Assembly (NCBI RefSeq): GCF_947507565.1
Contig: NC_089189.1
Location: 2,108,001 to 2,172,000 of the forward strand
Direction of reading: 5' to 3'
DNA: 64,000 nt
From: Oscarella lobularis
Taxonomy: Eukaryota > Porifera > Homoscleromorpha > Homosclerophorida > Oscarellidae
Program-made: the position numbers and the translations under genes
Shown here: positions 10,031 to 22,054 of the stretch, in pieces
Position numbering within the stretch: the stretch's first letter is position 1
Layout: each line of letters starts with the position of its first letter
Notes under the pieces: model-generated
Told to the model about the DNA's origin: nothing
What the model saw: only the letters and a program-made list of their open reading frames with translations
Databases searched by the model: none

Positions 10031-13000
10031 ATGCTCTTTCCTAGTCTCCTATGTCTTTGGTGTCTCCTAAGCACAACTAGTAGAGCGGCTCTTCAACAGC
10101 AAGAGGACGTGCCTTGCTCGCACTGCTCGTGGTTGAACACGACGAGAGAAGTTTACTGTGCAAGCAAGAAACTAACACGTCTGCCTCCTGCCTCCTGCTA
10201 TCCAGATAGTGCCATTTCCTTGTAACAAAGAGCGGTATAATAGCTACTGTTTGGCAAACTCTCGCCTGTTTCTGCAGCAATTTCGACTACAATGAAATTC
10301 AAATCGTCGACTCGACGTACTTTCTGTATTTTTCATCGAGCTTGACTACTATGTAAGTACTTATATATGCTTTCTGGACATTGCTCCACTAGTGAAGTTT
10401 TAGAAATGGCACTCACAATAAACTGACTGAGCCTTTTCTTCTACCAAGAAAACTAGCAATCTTGTAAACCTCACACTGCAGGCGTAATTTTTATGCGACG
10501 ACTGATTTTAACAAGATATTTGAATTACAACAAGCTACGGTCAACGATCGGATTCTTTCAAAACGGAACACTGTATTCGTCTCTAACGAATATGTACAGT
10601 GTTCTGCCTAGCCAATTGTTTACAAGCACGAAACAGCCAATATCTAGAACAATATTTGTGATATAGTTTACAGACGATTGGCCATGGTTATTCCCTGCGT
10701 GCCGATAATTTATATTTTTAGTTGTCTTTCCGACAACCAACTTCGAATTTTGCCTCAACGAGTATTTGCCAACCTGCCGAGCTTGATCTACTTGTGAGTC
10801 TACTTTTACCATCTAAGTAACGTTAGAAACAGTCTATGCCAGATATTTGGATTTCAACCAAATTGAACTAATTGAACCCAATGCTTTCACCAATCTACCG
10901 AAGTTACAAGAGATGTGCGCCCAAAGTACATGCAACTTAACCATTAATCTTTGATTTGCTCGTATAGCACCTTTAAGCGCAACGCTATCAAGAACATCAC
11001 CAAGGATTCCTTTTCTAACGTGGACAAAATTTTAACTATGTACAAAATCGTTTGGATAAATAAAAAACCATAGGTAACTATTTTATTAAGGAATTTAATT
11101 TCGAATCAAATATCTCATCTGCCGCCGAATTTCTTGGGCCTGCCATCCTTGTCTACATTGTAAGTTGCTCGAATAGACCGGGCACTTAATTAATTTGTTA
11201 CGCTCTTAGGGACTTATCGAACAACACGATCCGAACCGTTAGTCCCAAGGCATTCAATTCTTTACCACGTTTACAGAAATTGTAAGCCAAAAATATCTAA
11301 ATCTTTTATGAACCATTTTCGGCGTAACGCTTAGGTCATTGTCTTCAAATTATATTCAGAGCTTTGAAAACAACACGTTTGCGTTTCAAACATTTCCGTT
11401 ATTCTTTCTCCTGTACTGAATCAATTACTCAGATAGTTTGTTAATCCGCTAGAAATTATTGTCTACAGAGATCTCTCACACAACCAGCTCACATTCATGA
11501 ATGGCTTTATTTTTCAGAGAGGGACAGCCTTAATGCAATTGTATGCCTTTAGTGAGCAAAACAACAATAACACGAGTTTTCAAAACCCTTTAGGTTTCTT
11601 CAGCACAACAAGTTAAAAATTCTTAGCGACTCGCTAATGGAAAACATTCTAGTGCAATCATTGTATGACAAGAATGCCGAAATTGAGCCATAAGCTAAGT
11701 GTTTCCTTAGATATGTATCGGGTAACAATCTCAAGGAGCTCCCAACGTCCTTGTCTAAGCAATCACACCTTCAGATATTGTATGTAACGATTAATCAAAA
11801 GTGTACAACGAATATGAATTAGGACCTGCTCAGGGACTGCATGTTTAATTCCATTTCGTCAATAAGAGGAGAGTCTTTTCAAGGTCTCACTCATCTTCGA
11901 AAATTGTGAAATGAATCAGCCTTTCAAATACGATTGCTACAGTAATCTTCTAGAAATCTGATGCACAACAACATTACGTCTTTCGACAAAGAAGCGTTTG
12001 CAAACTTACGTAGTATCGAAAACTTGTAAGAAATAAACAACCTCTGAGTATAGGCATCAAAATTACATTCTAAGATATTTGCAAGGCAATCCCTTCGAAC
12101 ACATGCCAAGGCTTGTATTCAACTGGTTTCCCCACAATGCAACAGTGTAGGAGCTAGGTCTTCAGATTAATTAACTTACATGTCGTTTCTTTAGGTACAT
12201 GCGATGCTCCGGAACCTTTGAAATGCCTCAATTTCCTCCTGACACTCATCTGTACTTTAAGTTCAAAAATCAATTATCGTTACTATGTTAGCGTAACTTT
12301 TTTGTCGTAGTCAATGCACAACTAAAGCTGCAGGAATCGAAATGAACTTCGATCAAATTATGAGACCATTCGTGCAGCAAATGGGATACACGTGCAAAGA
12401 AAAAGAAGTAGATTTTTTCAACGCGCGACCGATCATTTGCTCCCAGTGCCCGGTTGGCACCGAATCTCGTCAAGGACAATGCACCGCATGCCCGGCAGGT
12501 ATTAGCGCACGCGACTAATAAATTAAGGATTGACCCATACGAAGAAGTCTCAGCAATTAAACATATAAGATCTACTCGAGATATCATCAGAAAAGCCTAA
12601 GACTGTGCCCGAGATACATATTCTTTTGAATTAAAATTAATAGTAAAACAAGGAATGTTACAATGTACCCTTAATTAATTATTCGATAGGAGGATTTTAT
12701 CAGGATACGACGGGTAAGCGAAACTGCAGTAAATGTGTAGACGGAACGTACGTGTCGCCCGAAAAACAACCGGGCACGAGTGCGACCGACTGCGCTGTCT
12801 GCCCCGAGGGAACAAATACGACCAGACACGCCGGACACCGAGCGTGCTACTGCCTTAAAAACTTTTACCGTTTGGATCGCTTTGGACGTTGTTACGCCTG
12901 CTTGGAAAAAGGACAGAACTGCACGAACGACTATCTACATGTAAAGACAGGCTACTGGATGAGTTGGAACGTTTCTCGTAACCAAAGTGGCGAAGAACTA

Positions 13001-14605
13001 GAAAATAAATACTACGAATTTATAACTAATATTCAAATGAATACTAGTTATAACGAGAGCACGATGAAATTTTCACAATCGGTGCCGAAAATTCACCCGT
13101 GCCCTATTCCGGGCAGCTGCAACGGTGTGGGTCCGGTTCAGCTGCGTTTCAGAGAATCGTCTATGTGTACCAAAGGCTACGAAGGAACGCTGTGTGCCGT
13201 CTGTCAACCGTCCTACTATTCGTGGTTTCAGAAATGCTACGAGTGTTCGGCCAAATGGAGAACGGGTTTACAGATCTTAGGAGTTGCCGTCGTGCTCTTC
13301 ATTGTACTGCTCATTCTATATATCGCCGACAGAAATAGAGAACGATCTCACAACGTGGTTGATCGCATTGCGTCAAAAGTCAAAATTCTAGTCGGTTTCG
13401 GTCAGGTCATGGCCGGAGTTTTCGAAGCTCTAGCCTACGTACCGTGGCCCAAAGTGCTTCTACTCTTCGGTCACTATCTCAAACTCATCGAACTAAACGC
13501 TGTTGCTGTGGCTAAACCGTCTTGCTTAGCCGAATCACTCAAACTCAACGCTCTCAAATCGCCTCTAGTAATGATCGGATTTCAAATAGGACTTATTCTA
13601 ACAATTTGGACCTACTACTTCATCCGATACACCGTCATTTCTAAGTGCACGAGATTTGGGACTGCGACAAATCGAACTCTGTCTCTAGCAAGAATATCGT
13701 GTTTGAGAAACACGTGGTGGATATTGTTCGTATGCTATCCGGCTACAACAGCTCAAGTCGTCACTCTTTTACCCTATAAACCGTGGACGTGCTTTCGTCT
13801 CTGTTTATCGTCTGACGAAAACAGTGACTCTTGCAAGTGGCTGCTCAAAAGTGACCTGAGCTTGGAATGCAATTACGAGTCGAAATGGAAAGCGCTGTGG
13901 ATCATTTGCTGGACTCTATACAGCTACGTATTGGCTCTGCCTATCCTACTATTCATCGGATTGTTATACAGAAGGAAAAAGCAAGTCGCTGCGAGAAATT
14001 CAAATGACGAGGAAGATCTAAACCACGTGCTAATTAGATGCTATGTGAAACCGGTACCTTTCAAGATCAATTTAGTGAAATCGCTCTATTTTCTCCACGA
14101 GAGTTACAAGAAAAAGTTCTGGTTCTGGGAAATTACGGAAATTCTGCGTAAGTTTGTACTCACGTGTGGAATCCAGTTCCTTGGGGAGAAGAGTCATTCG
14201 GGAATCGCTATCGCTGCCCTATTGGCCAATATCTTTCTACTGCTACATGCTCAACTGAGACCACTTAAAAGGAAAGGAGATCATTGGCTGCAGTTGATGT
14301 CATTGGCTGTCATTTCACTTAATCTTACAGTCGGCACTCTTATGGCTATGTCGTACGACGAAGAGACGTACGACAACTCAAAAGATCAGAGCATTTTCTC
14401 TATCATCGTTCTGGTGATCAACGGCTTGTTCGTTCTATACGTCCTAGGTTAGTCATTCGTCTTCGTACAGTGTTCTCATCTAAGATACTTCTCGATAGGC
14501 AAGCTTGTCTATTCTGTCATCTTGGCTGTGCGGCACGTGAAGAAAAAAGAGAGAAAAGTCTCACTGATTCCTCTACTGGTTCAACTATTTGACGGACCTG
14601 CCTAG
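10031..14605 (+). CDS. LRR receptor with Cys-rich stalk and multi-pass C-terminus (1124 aa)
   Basis: Twenty exons join in frame (3375 bases): 10031-10221, 10278-10352, 10404-10463, 10516-10593, 10722-10793, 10843-10914, 10968-11039, 11091-11159, 11210-11281, 11335-11412, 11469-11540, 11594-11662, 11711-11779, 11834-11905, 11954-12025, 12075-12146, 12195-12251, 12311-12498, 12690-14447, 14499-14605. Residues 1-20 are a signal peptide and an LRR N-cap follows (CSHCSWLN...VYC). Fifteen exons of 60-78 bases each encode one LRR with phase-2 introns before the LxLxxN core (e.g. LSDNQLRILP, DLSHNQLTF). Then come Cys-rich GCC2/GCC3-like modules (CPEGTNTT, CLKNFYRL) and about nine hydrophobic helices, including the ILRKFVLTCGIQFLG segment. 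It is likely a plasma-membrane pattern-recognition or adhesion receptor; no kinase or TIR domain is present. The 3' end is duplicated at 1-329. Confidence 0.9.
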
Positions 14606-15252
14606 GCAACTATCAGTCAACAGTAGGTTAGAGTGAATAGATTTGCACGAGCGGACGTCTTAGACGCAGTACAAAGACAAAGCGTCCGAAAATATGGGTA
14701 ACACATACGTGTGTGCATGTCTTAGCAGTTTTAGCTAGGGAAGGTAGGCAATGAAGTAGACAGTCGTTGCATAAACGTGTGCACAATTTGCTTACCTGCT
14801 CGCACTCGGAATTTCCTCCACGTACTTCATCCGAGCAACTAAACAATTAAAATCTGAAGGAGTATCAGGGTTCTGCCCACATGGGCCGGCCCCGACCCTC
14901 ACTATCGCCGACCCATGCATACTAAGATTACTACTAAAACTTTATGAAAGCCCGTAGCTTGCAGTAATTACAGCCGGATTCATTGTCCAAGACAATTTTA
15001 AAAATTGTCTCTGAAAATTGTCCCAAGACAAATCTAAAATTGTCCCCCTCAATTTAATATTTAGGCCCATAACAATTAAAGATTATGCCCTCAATTTAAT
15101 ATTTAGGCCCTAAGAATTAAAAATGATTTCCTCAATTTAATATTAAGGCCCTAAGAATCAATGATTAGGCCTTCAATTTTATATTTAGGCCCTTGTATTA
15201 GCACGTGCTCACGTGACGGTCTTTGGAAGAAGGCACGCGCACTCGCCGCACA
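14606..15252. repeat. Duplicated 3' flank of the LRR receptor gene (copy 2)
   Basis: Copy of 330-1098. From about 15043 to 15191 it contains four tandem units of about 43 bp sharing 'CTCAATTTAATATTTAGGCCC'; the palindromic minisatellite before it (14988-15043) is short. Similarity to copy 1 stops just before the start codon at 15271, so the two copies have different right-hand neighbours. Confidence 0.8.
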
Positions 15253-15270
15253 GTTCTAATTTAATCAAGC

Positions 15271-18200
15271 ATGGTCGAGCGTGCAAGGAAAGCTTCTCTG
15301 CTTCTTATGTGAGTTGCGACACGCTGTACTCCGGCCTTGTAAGATTTGTGGGCTACTGTACAGTGTCGCGCTCGCGACTCTTCTCGTCGAGTGCAAAAAG
15401 ACGCCGAAAGTGTCAAAGCACACGAGCACACTCGAAGCTCTCGCCGAGTTTGCGAGTAAGAGCAAGAAGAGAATAACTTGCAGCAGCGAAAGCCTTTGTT
15501 TATCTTTCTTTTATGCAGTCTCCGAAGGGGCGGCACGCGACGAAGGAAGCGATTACGCGAGCCTCTTCTTCGATCACCAAGACATGAGCGACGAGCGTTC
15601 GATCAAAGTCAAAGCGACGACCCTGTCCGAGCCCATGGTACGCTCTATAGCGCACAAGACTTCTACTCCGTTTACTCAAATGACATTACGTGCGTAAATA
15701 TACGCCCTAGTGTGGCACGCAGTGCGGCCCAATGGGAGACCGACTCTCTAATTAATTCAATCATAACGCACCCGTGGACGTGCTCCGAAAAGCCTGAGAA
15801 TTCCGTTCTCAATGCTTTTGCCGAATCTTACATTACGTAAAGCGCATCGCGTGCATACGTTACTTATTCGATGTATGCGTATATGCAAATATAGGCTTGC
15901 CGGCGCGCGTCTCCTGTAACGTTGAACTAAGCAATGCATGCCTACTAGTCTTTTTTTTATTGCCTATGCAGTGCGGCGAAGAGAACTGTAAGGACGACAT
16001 CGGCAACCTCACGTGCTATCTCAGTCGACCGCGCCTACACTTTTCCGGTCGATTTCGCGCCGACATACCGACAATCAATAACCTTCGTCGCAACTACGAT
16101 CCGTCGACGTTTACGCCCATTCGACGAACAATCATGGACGGCGACAACGCGCGCTTTAACCCCAAGGGCTCGGGCGCCTTCACGCTGCGCGACGTCAAAG
16201 TAACGAGCGTTTGCTACGCCGAAGCAACGTGCGCCTTCACGTCGGACGACGATGAAGTATGACGTCATAATGCAAGTACCCCGGATGATGGTTTGTCGTC
16301 AAGGTGATCGGTGAAACGATCAATAGCGCGCTTCACAAGACGAGCGCCAAAATGGTCGAACTCGACGTCGAAGCCCAATTCATTCCGGCGCTCTACGGAC
16401 TGAAAATCGGTCTTGGAGCCTACGCGAAAACGCCGGCGTTCGTCGCCGCCTTCCGTCCGGCGGCGTTCAAAAATCTCTGGGGCAGCCTACAGAATCCCAG
16501 ATCGGATTCCGTCATAACGGCGAGCTATCAATCGGTCTTGGAAAACGTCACGTGGGGCGACTTAGGTGACTCGAAATTTCTCAAAGAACTGAAAGAACGC
16601 TCGGAGAATCTCCTCTCGATCAAATTCAACGTGCACACCTATCAGCCGGACGACGCTTCGCCCTTCCACACGTTCGGTCGCATCGAGGGCACTATCGGAC
16701 CGGCGAACGACGCGGAGCCGACAAACTTCGTTCGCGGTCGTCTCTTTCGTTCGGTCGAGTCAACGTCGAAGTGGAGCACGAGTCTAACGACGAACATCGC
16801 CGCGTTCGTCGTCGACTCGTCGCGACGTACGCTGACGATCGATCTCGGAAACGCGCTCAAGCGCAACGATACGAACGGCTACGCAAACTTTAATCTCGCC
16901 GTGCTCGGCGATCGACTTTGCATTCGAACCGATGCCGACGAGTCGAGCATCGACGTCGCCAAAATCGATCTTACTCGTCCTGAGGACATTCTACGTACGG
17001 CCGGTGTCTTGGAGATACCGCTTGGCAGCGCTAGCGTGCTCGAAGCGGTAAACGCGAATTTTCTCAAAGTCGATCGATGCGACACGGACGTGAATCTCAT
17101 GTATGAAATGACGTCGGTCGTGCGACCGATGGGAAAGTTTTCGCGTCGCGTAAATGCTGGGGAAAAGTTCGAAATCGAGTTCTTCGCCGCGCGACGCGGT
17201 CAACCGCTGTGCAATTATCCGATACCGATTAGCATACGGATTAAGAGTATTCAAACGGATAAGTCGGCGACGCCCGCGCAAGTGGCGAAGGCCAAGCGCG
17301 CGCTCACCGTCAACGGACAAAGCGAAGCAGAAGTGTACACGAAGTGCAACGGGCGCGCTCGCGTCACGTTCGACACGGCGGATCCCGGACATCCGCGCGA
17401 TTTCCTGGACGGCGAAATATACAAAGTGAAGTACTGTCACACGAATAACGAAGAGCCGACGGGCGTTGCTTCGAACTTATGGATCGTAGTCTACGAGAAT
17501 TTCACCTACGATCGACCACCGACGTGGTTCGGCGGCGTCAAAGACCTCCTTCAACCGTACGCGAACATGTACCCGACTATGGATGCCATACTCGTTCTAA
17601 GCGACTACAACGTACTGACGCAACCGCGCAATTTAGTCCGACTCAGACGCGTGCTCTCCGTCGACGAATACGATCCATCCTACATGCCAACAACGCGCGA
17701 CCTGTCGTCGGGTAAGCGCCAAATGCTCTTGGAGTGGATCGACAATCCGTTGCGCGGTCGGCGCGAGAAGTTGGACCACGAGGGCGTATGTCGCGCACTC
17801 CAGACGGCAATACAGGTCGAACACGCGACCATACCCATGTACCTCTACGCGCTCTTCTCAATCAAACCGGGCGCGAATTTACAAGTGGCGAGCGTTCTTC
17901 GAACGATCGTCGTACAGGAGATGCTACACGTAACGTTAGTAGCGAACGTGCTAAACGCGATCGAAGGCTGCCCGCCGCCCAACTTACTTCAAGACGACTT
18001 CATACCCGTCTATCCGAATCATTTACCGGGCGGTCTTCGCCCCGAGCTCGTCGTACGATTGAGTCGCGTCAGTCGCGGTCTCATCAAGGACGTGTTTATG
18101 AATCTCGAGATTCCCGTTCGCCCGTTGGGCGACGACGACGACGACAACGACGACGACGACGAGAGGAATCACAATACGATCGGAGCGTTTTATCGACGCT

Positions 18201-18796
18201 TGAAACGATCGATTATTCGACTGGAGAAAAAGGGAAAGATATCGTTTCGCGACGATACGTCGAGGCAGGTGTACTACGAGTATCCTGGCATAGGGAAGGT
18301 GTTCGTTATTACGAATCTATCGACTGTTATTCAAGCTCTTGATGAGATTCAAGAGCAGGGTGAGGGATCCAGAGACATGAGTCCGGTCGATTCGACCGGT
18401 CAGTTATCTCACTATTATCGTTTCGCCGAAATCATCGAAGGACGTCGTCTCGTTCAAAGCGATAACGGCACGTGGTCTTATACTGGAGATACCGTGCCGT
18501 TTGATGTAGCCGGCGTCTGGCCGTTGCTGGATAATCCTCGCGTGAGGGATTATCCCGAAGGGTCTCGCGCTCATTTGCTGGCCAACGGCTTCAGTCGCAC
18601 CTACTTGGATTTAATCGCTCAGTTGCAGCACGCGTTTAATGGGAATCCTAGCGAGGTCGAGGAGTCGTTTAGTACGATGCTCGCGTTGAGGATGAAGGCC
18701 GGGGAGTTGGTTCAGATACCGGCTGACGATTTTGGGATTTATCACGTTGGGCCGCCGTTCGTCAATCCGCGCGATCTCTTCAATACGTATTCTTGA
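15271..18796 (+). CDS. Secreted VioB-like protein with ferritin-like domain (1008 aa)
   Basis: Five exons in frame (3027 bases): 15271-15308, 15364-15455, 15519-15637, 15972-16256, 16304-18796. The first two make a strong signal peptide (MVERARKASLLLIVALATLL). From about residue 145 the motif RPRLHFSGRFRADIPTINN resembles the start of VioB-type proteins (iminophenyl-pyruvate dimer synthase family). Near residues 645-760 a ferritin-like helical domain has EHATIPMYLYAL and VVQEMLHVTLVANVLNAI, supplying the usual E and ExxH metal ligands. An acidic run (GDDDDDNDDDDE) follows near 610 codons into the last exon. VioB acts in violacein biosynthesis in bacteria; similar domains occur in other microbes and some eukaryotes. 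Here the signal peptide suggests export, so the reaction is unknown. The 2.5-kb last exon is GC-rich. The 334-bp intron 3 is the least certain junction. Confidence 0.8.
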
Positions 18797-19780
18797 GAAG
18801 AATGTGGATGAGAGCCATACGAACAAAGTTGTGTGTGTTTGTTAGTCCAGTCTCTAGATGTGGTATGTCGTGTGCAATGACTTAGAAGGTGGAGAGTCAG
18901 TAGCAATAACTGGGGTTTTCTTTATCCTAAGCGTTAGATGTGCATGATTTCTGCGATGGCTAAGGTTCTCTGTATCCTAAACGTAAGATATGCATGGATT
19001 CTCCTTAGGGGTTCATAAACGACGTCTAGCGTCTCTCTGCATTAGCGTGTGATTGTTTCTGCGTGTGCGGGTGTGCGTGTGTGCGGCGGTGAGCCCTGTG
19101 GGGTAGTAGATCTTTCTAAACGGCGTCTCGGATTCTCTTACCTCGAAAATCCGTGCGCAGACTGCGTTGACTGGACATATAACTGGTCGATCCTCGCAAT
19201 AGCTTGCGTAGCAAGCTAACGAGCCCGTTTTCGAGTCACAGGCGGCTTTTGTAGAGCAGATCGAGCCGTTTTCGAGAGTTGTTATACGGGATGCACGGCG
19301 TCCCGTATCACTGGTTACTTTTGCTGTTTGCATCCGTTTGCATCGAGAGAATCGAGCACAATTGAGTCTTCCGTGCCGATTTAAAGCCGTCTGTACGCTG
19401 TAATGATTGTTTTACATGAAGAAAAAAAGCTCAATAAGGGACGAGACCTCACGTCACGTGAGGCGGTGACGACACTAAAACAAAATATCGTGTAGGACAT
19501 TTTCATTTGCTAGTCAAAATACAATACAAAAAAATAGCCTACTGTAGGCAGTGCAGCGAATATTTGTCTAATTAATTAAAGCGGGAGAGAAATCAAAGAT
19601 ACGTGGATTTATTGCACACCAACATAGATAGCTCTTACAGACTGGGAAGAGTTTTCAGAGAGTCTACTGTACAGTAAATCCTTTGCAAACGAGATAAATT
19701 AATTAATTTTACACCTCTGGTCACGTGCTGACATCATTCTCTCGACCAATCACCGGACACTCGCTTCCTTCGTTCGTGAC
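18797..19780. other. Intergenic region with a possible minus-strand Cys-rich exon
   Basis: On the minus strand 19333-19013 is open for 106 codons. Its first part has six closely spaced cysteines (CSTKAACDSKTGSLACYASY...CEDRPVICPVNAVC) and stops at a good donor, GAG|GTAAGAG. No upstream signal exon could be found. Two perfect inverted repeats (around TACGGGATGCACGGCGTCCCGTA and TAGCTTGCGTAGCAAGCTA) lie in it and suggest structured RNA as an alternative. Two imperfect direct repeats of about 55 bp occupy 18915-19005. No gene is claimed. Confidence 0.35.
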
Positions 19781-21263
19781 ATGGGCGACGAACGCCCTAT
19801 CGTTCTCGTAACCGGCTCGTCCGGATTCATAGCCTCTCACGTCATATCGACCCTACTCAACAATGGAAACTATCGCGTCCGAGCGACGGAAAAGAGTCTC
19901 GCCGACGTCGACGCCGTCGAACCGGTAAAGAAAACATTCCCCGACGTCGAACTATTCGAAGGGGACCTAAGCAAAGACGCAGGATGGAAAGAGTAGGCGA
20001 ACTCCGCGACTAAAGCACGCTACGGGTAAACAAAAGCTTTTCTACAGAGCCGTGGCCGGCTGCACGTACGTCCACCACATCGCATCGCCGCTTCCCGACC
20101 TGACGAATCAGCCGAAAGGCAAAGAAGCCGACGAGATCGTTCGCACGGCCGTCGACGGCACGATTCGAGTTCTCGAAGCGTGTCGCGACGCCGGAACGGT
20201 GAAACGCGTCGTTTTGCAAAGTGCTATTAGCGCTATATCAAGCAAGATCGCCTTAGAGGAGCTCTTCGTTCGATTCGTGACGTCGCGTTCTCTAGATGGC
20301 ATGCGCGGAAATTCGAAATCGAAAAAAGATCACGTGTACACGGAAGCCGACTGGACAGACCCGGATGAGAAGACGTGCACGCCGTACGAGAAGAGCAAGA
20401 CGTACGCCGAGAAGGCGGCATGGGATTTCGTCAATAAACTAGACGGTTAAAAATTATAATAAAAATATAAGTATTATTGACCAATTTATTTTTTCAGATG
20501 AGAAGAAATTTGAATTTGTCGTTTTGAATCCCGCTGCCGTTTGGGGTCCCGTCATCTATCCTCGTAAATGTTCGTCTCACGAGGTGCGTTTTTTCTATAT
20601 AATCTCTTATTGATTTATTGATTTTTTGAGCAGTTGCTCGTCTCCGTGCTGACGCGACAATTTCCGTCTGTGCCTGACATATCGATGCCGATTGTCGACG
20701 TGCGTGACGTCGCGCGAGCGCATCTCGAAGCGATGACCAATGAACAAGCGCCAGGTTAATTAAAATAATTTATTTACTCTCTCTTTTTCTTTCTATTATA
20801 GAGTCTCTTTTCTTAGGGAAGCGCTTTGTCTTGTGGAGCGATACGGTGGCTCTAATCGAAGTGGCTAAAGCCTATGTTGAGGAATTCAAGTCACAAGGTT
20901 ATCCACTTATTGTCTATGTTACTTGTCTATGTTTTTCTTCTGGGGTCTAGGCTATGATAATATTCCTGATAGTGTTATGGGGAAGTTTCTCCTGTGGACC
21001 GCTTCTCTAGCGAAGCCTGGAGCGAAGTTCTGCTACTCTCTTCTCGGCGTTCATCTCATCTATGACAATTCAAAGGTGAACGAATTCATCGTTATCATTT
21101 TTAATTAATTAATTTATAGAATTAAATTTTGTTTGTGCAGATGAAAAACGATCTTCACATCGAGCCGTTGCCGTGGCGAAAGAGTGCTATTGATTCGGCG
21201 TACAGCTTTATAGAAGCTGGTCTCGTCGAGAAGAAACCTGGCTACAAAGGCCAAGAGAAATAG
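19781..21263 (+). CDS. Extended SDR, NAD(P)H-dependent dihydroflavonol/cinnamoyl-CoA reductase-like (381 aa)
   Basis: Seven exons in frame (1146 bases): 19781-19992, 20048-20445, 20498-20583, 20634-20754, 20817-20897, 20951-21075, 21141-21263. The N-terminus has the Rossmann motif VLVTGSSGFIASHV, then GDLSKD, a TYVHHIASP segment and the catalytic YEKSK (YxxxK) near residue 184, then VLNPAAVWGP and PIVDVRDVARAH typical of the DFR/GRP2/CCR branch of extended SDRs. These enzymes reduce a carbonyl using NADPH in the cytosol; the substrate cannot be told from sequence. A segment of about 30 residues between SAISAISS and VYTEADW is longer than usual and may be an insertion. An AATAAA at 21308-21313 lies about 45 bases after the stop. 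No signal peptide. Confidence 0.9.
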
Positions 21264-21307
21264 TAGGATAGAATGAGAGGAGATTGAATTAGACCGTTCG
21301 AATTCAA

Positions 21308-21313
21308 AATAAA
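21308..21313 (+). terminator. Polyadenylation signal of the SDR gene
   Basis: AATAAA about 45 bases past the TAG stop of the reductase gene, on the coding strand. Confidence 0.6.
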
Positions 21314-22054
21314 GATTTTGCTGGAGGTCATTTTGGGGTTTATTCGTCACTGCATTCCGTTCACAATTTGATTTTAATTAATTACAGTGATACGAAAATC
21401 CATCAGCGCATGGGCCGATCTTTTAGACAATAAATATATACGTTTTCATCATCAGTGTCCAAGATAACATAGCTCAGGTACACTGTACTGTACAGTAGAG
21501 GCCCCTTTGTGTATGTATCTCAGCCATGTGGCCGATGTGAAGTACCCGTATTTCTTTTGTTTGTTCTTGAGGAAGATTCTGGCGATTCTCGCTCTCCGTC
21601 TGGTCGATACCGAAAGCCAGTGAATCCGGTAAGAGTTAGATGGCTTCCTAAGGCGTGTCCTGCTTGGCCAAAGATCACCTCGCGGGGTCTGGGGTCTTTC
21701 TCTTCTCAGTTCGATCTACGGGTCAGTTAGTTAGGCGCACTGACAAGAGGATTGCGAGAACGAGAAAGGGGAAGTGCTGTTCCTTACCTCCCTTCTGGGC
21801 CCCGTTCTGGGCCATCCGTGGGGCCATTACGGTCTCTATGGGAACAATCGTCCTTTAGCCTCCCGCGATGCAAATTAGTTACTAGAGAAGGCTCCCAGTA
21901 CGTAGGAGTACACTTCCAGAGACGGAGATTGAGAGAACGGGTTTGTCTCAGGCACAGGCACTCAACATCAGCACAGAGCAGACAGAGAAATGGACACAGA
22001 AATATAAAGACACACATGAAATCGTCCATAGTCTGGGTTTCGTAAGAAATCCTA
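21314..22054. other. Intergenic region between convergent genes
   Basis: About 740 bp between the SDR gene (plus) and the first precursor gene (minus). Short open frames occur on both strands, none with a motif. A GGCCCC/GGGGCC-rich stretch lies at 21790-21830. Nothing else recognised. Confidence 0.45.

Noticed and set aside
9583-10044. 153-codon open frame before the LRR receptor
   Set aside because: No domain, signal peptide or splice context; it overlaps the receptor's start codon in another frame and has a random-looking composition.
10464-10481. 18-bp intron suggested by GTAAACCTCACACTGCAG in the LRR gene
   Set aside because: Too short to splice and leads to a stop; the acceptor at 10515 gives a normal 52-bp intron and restores the LRR.
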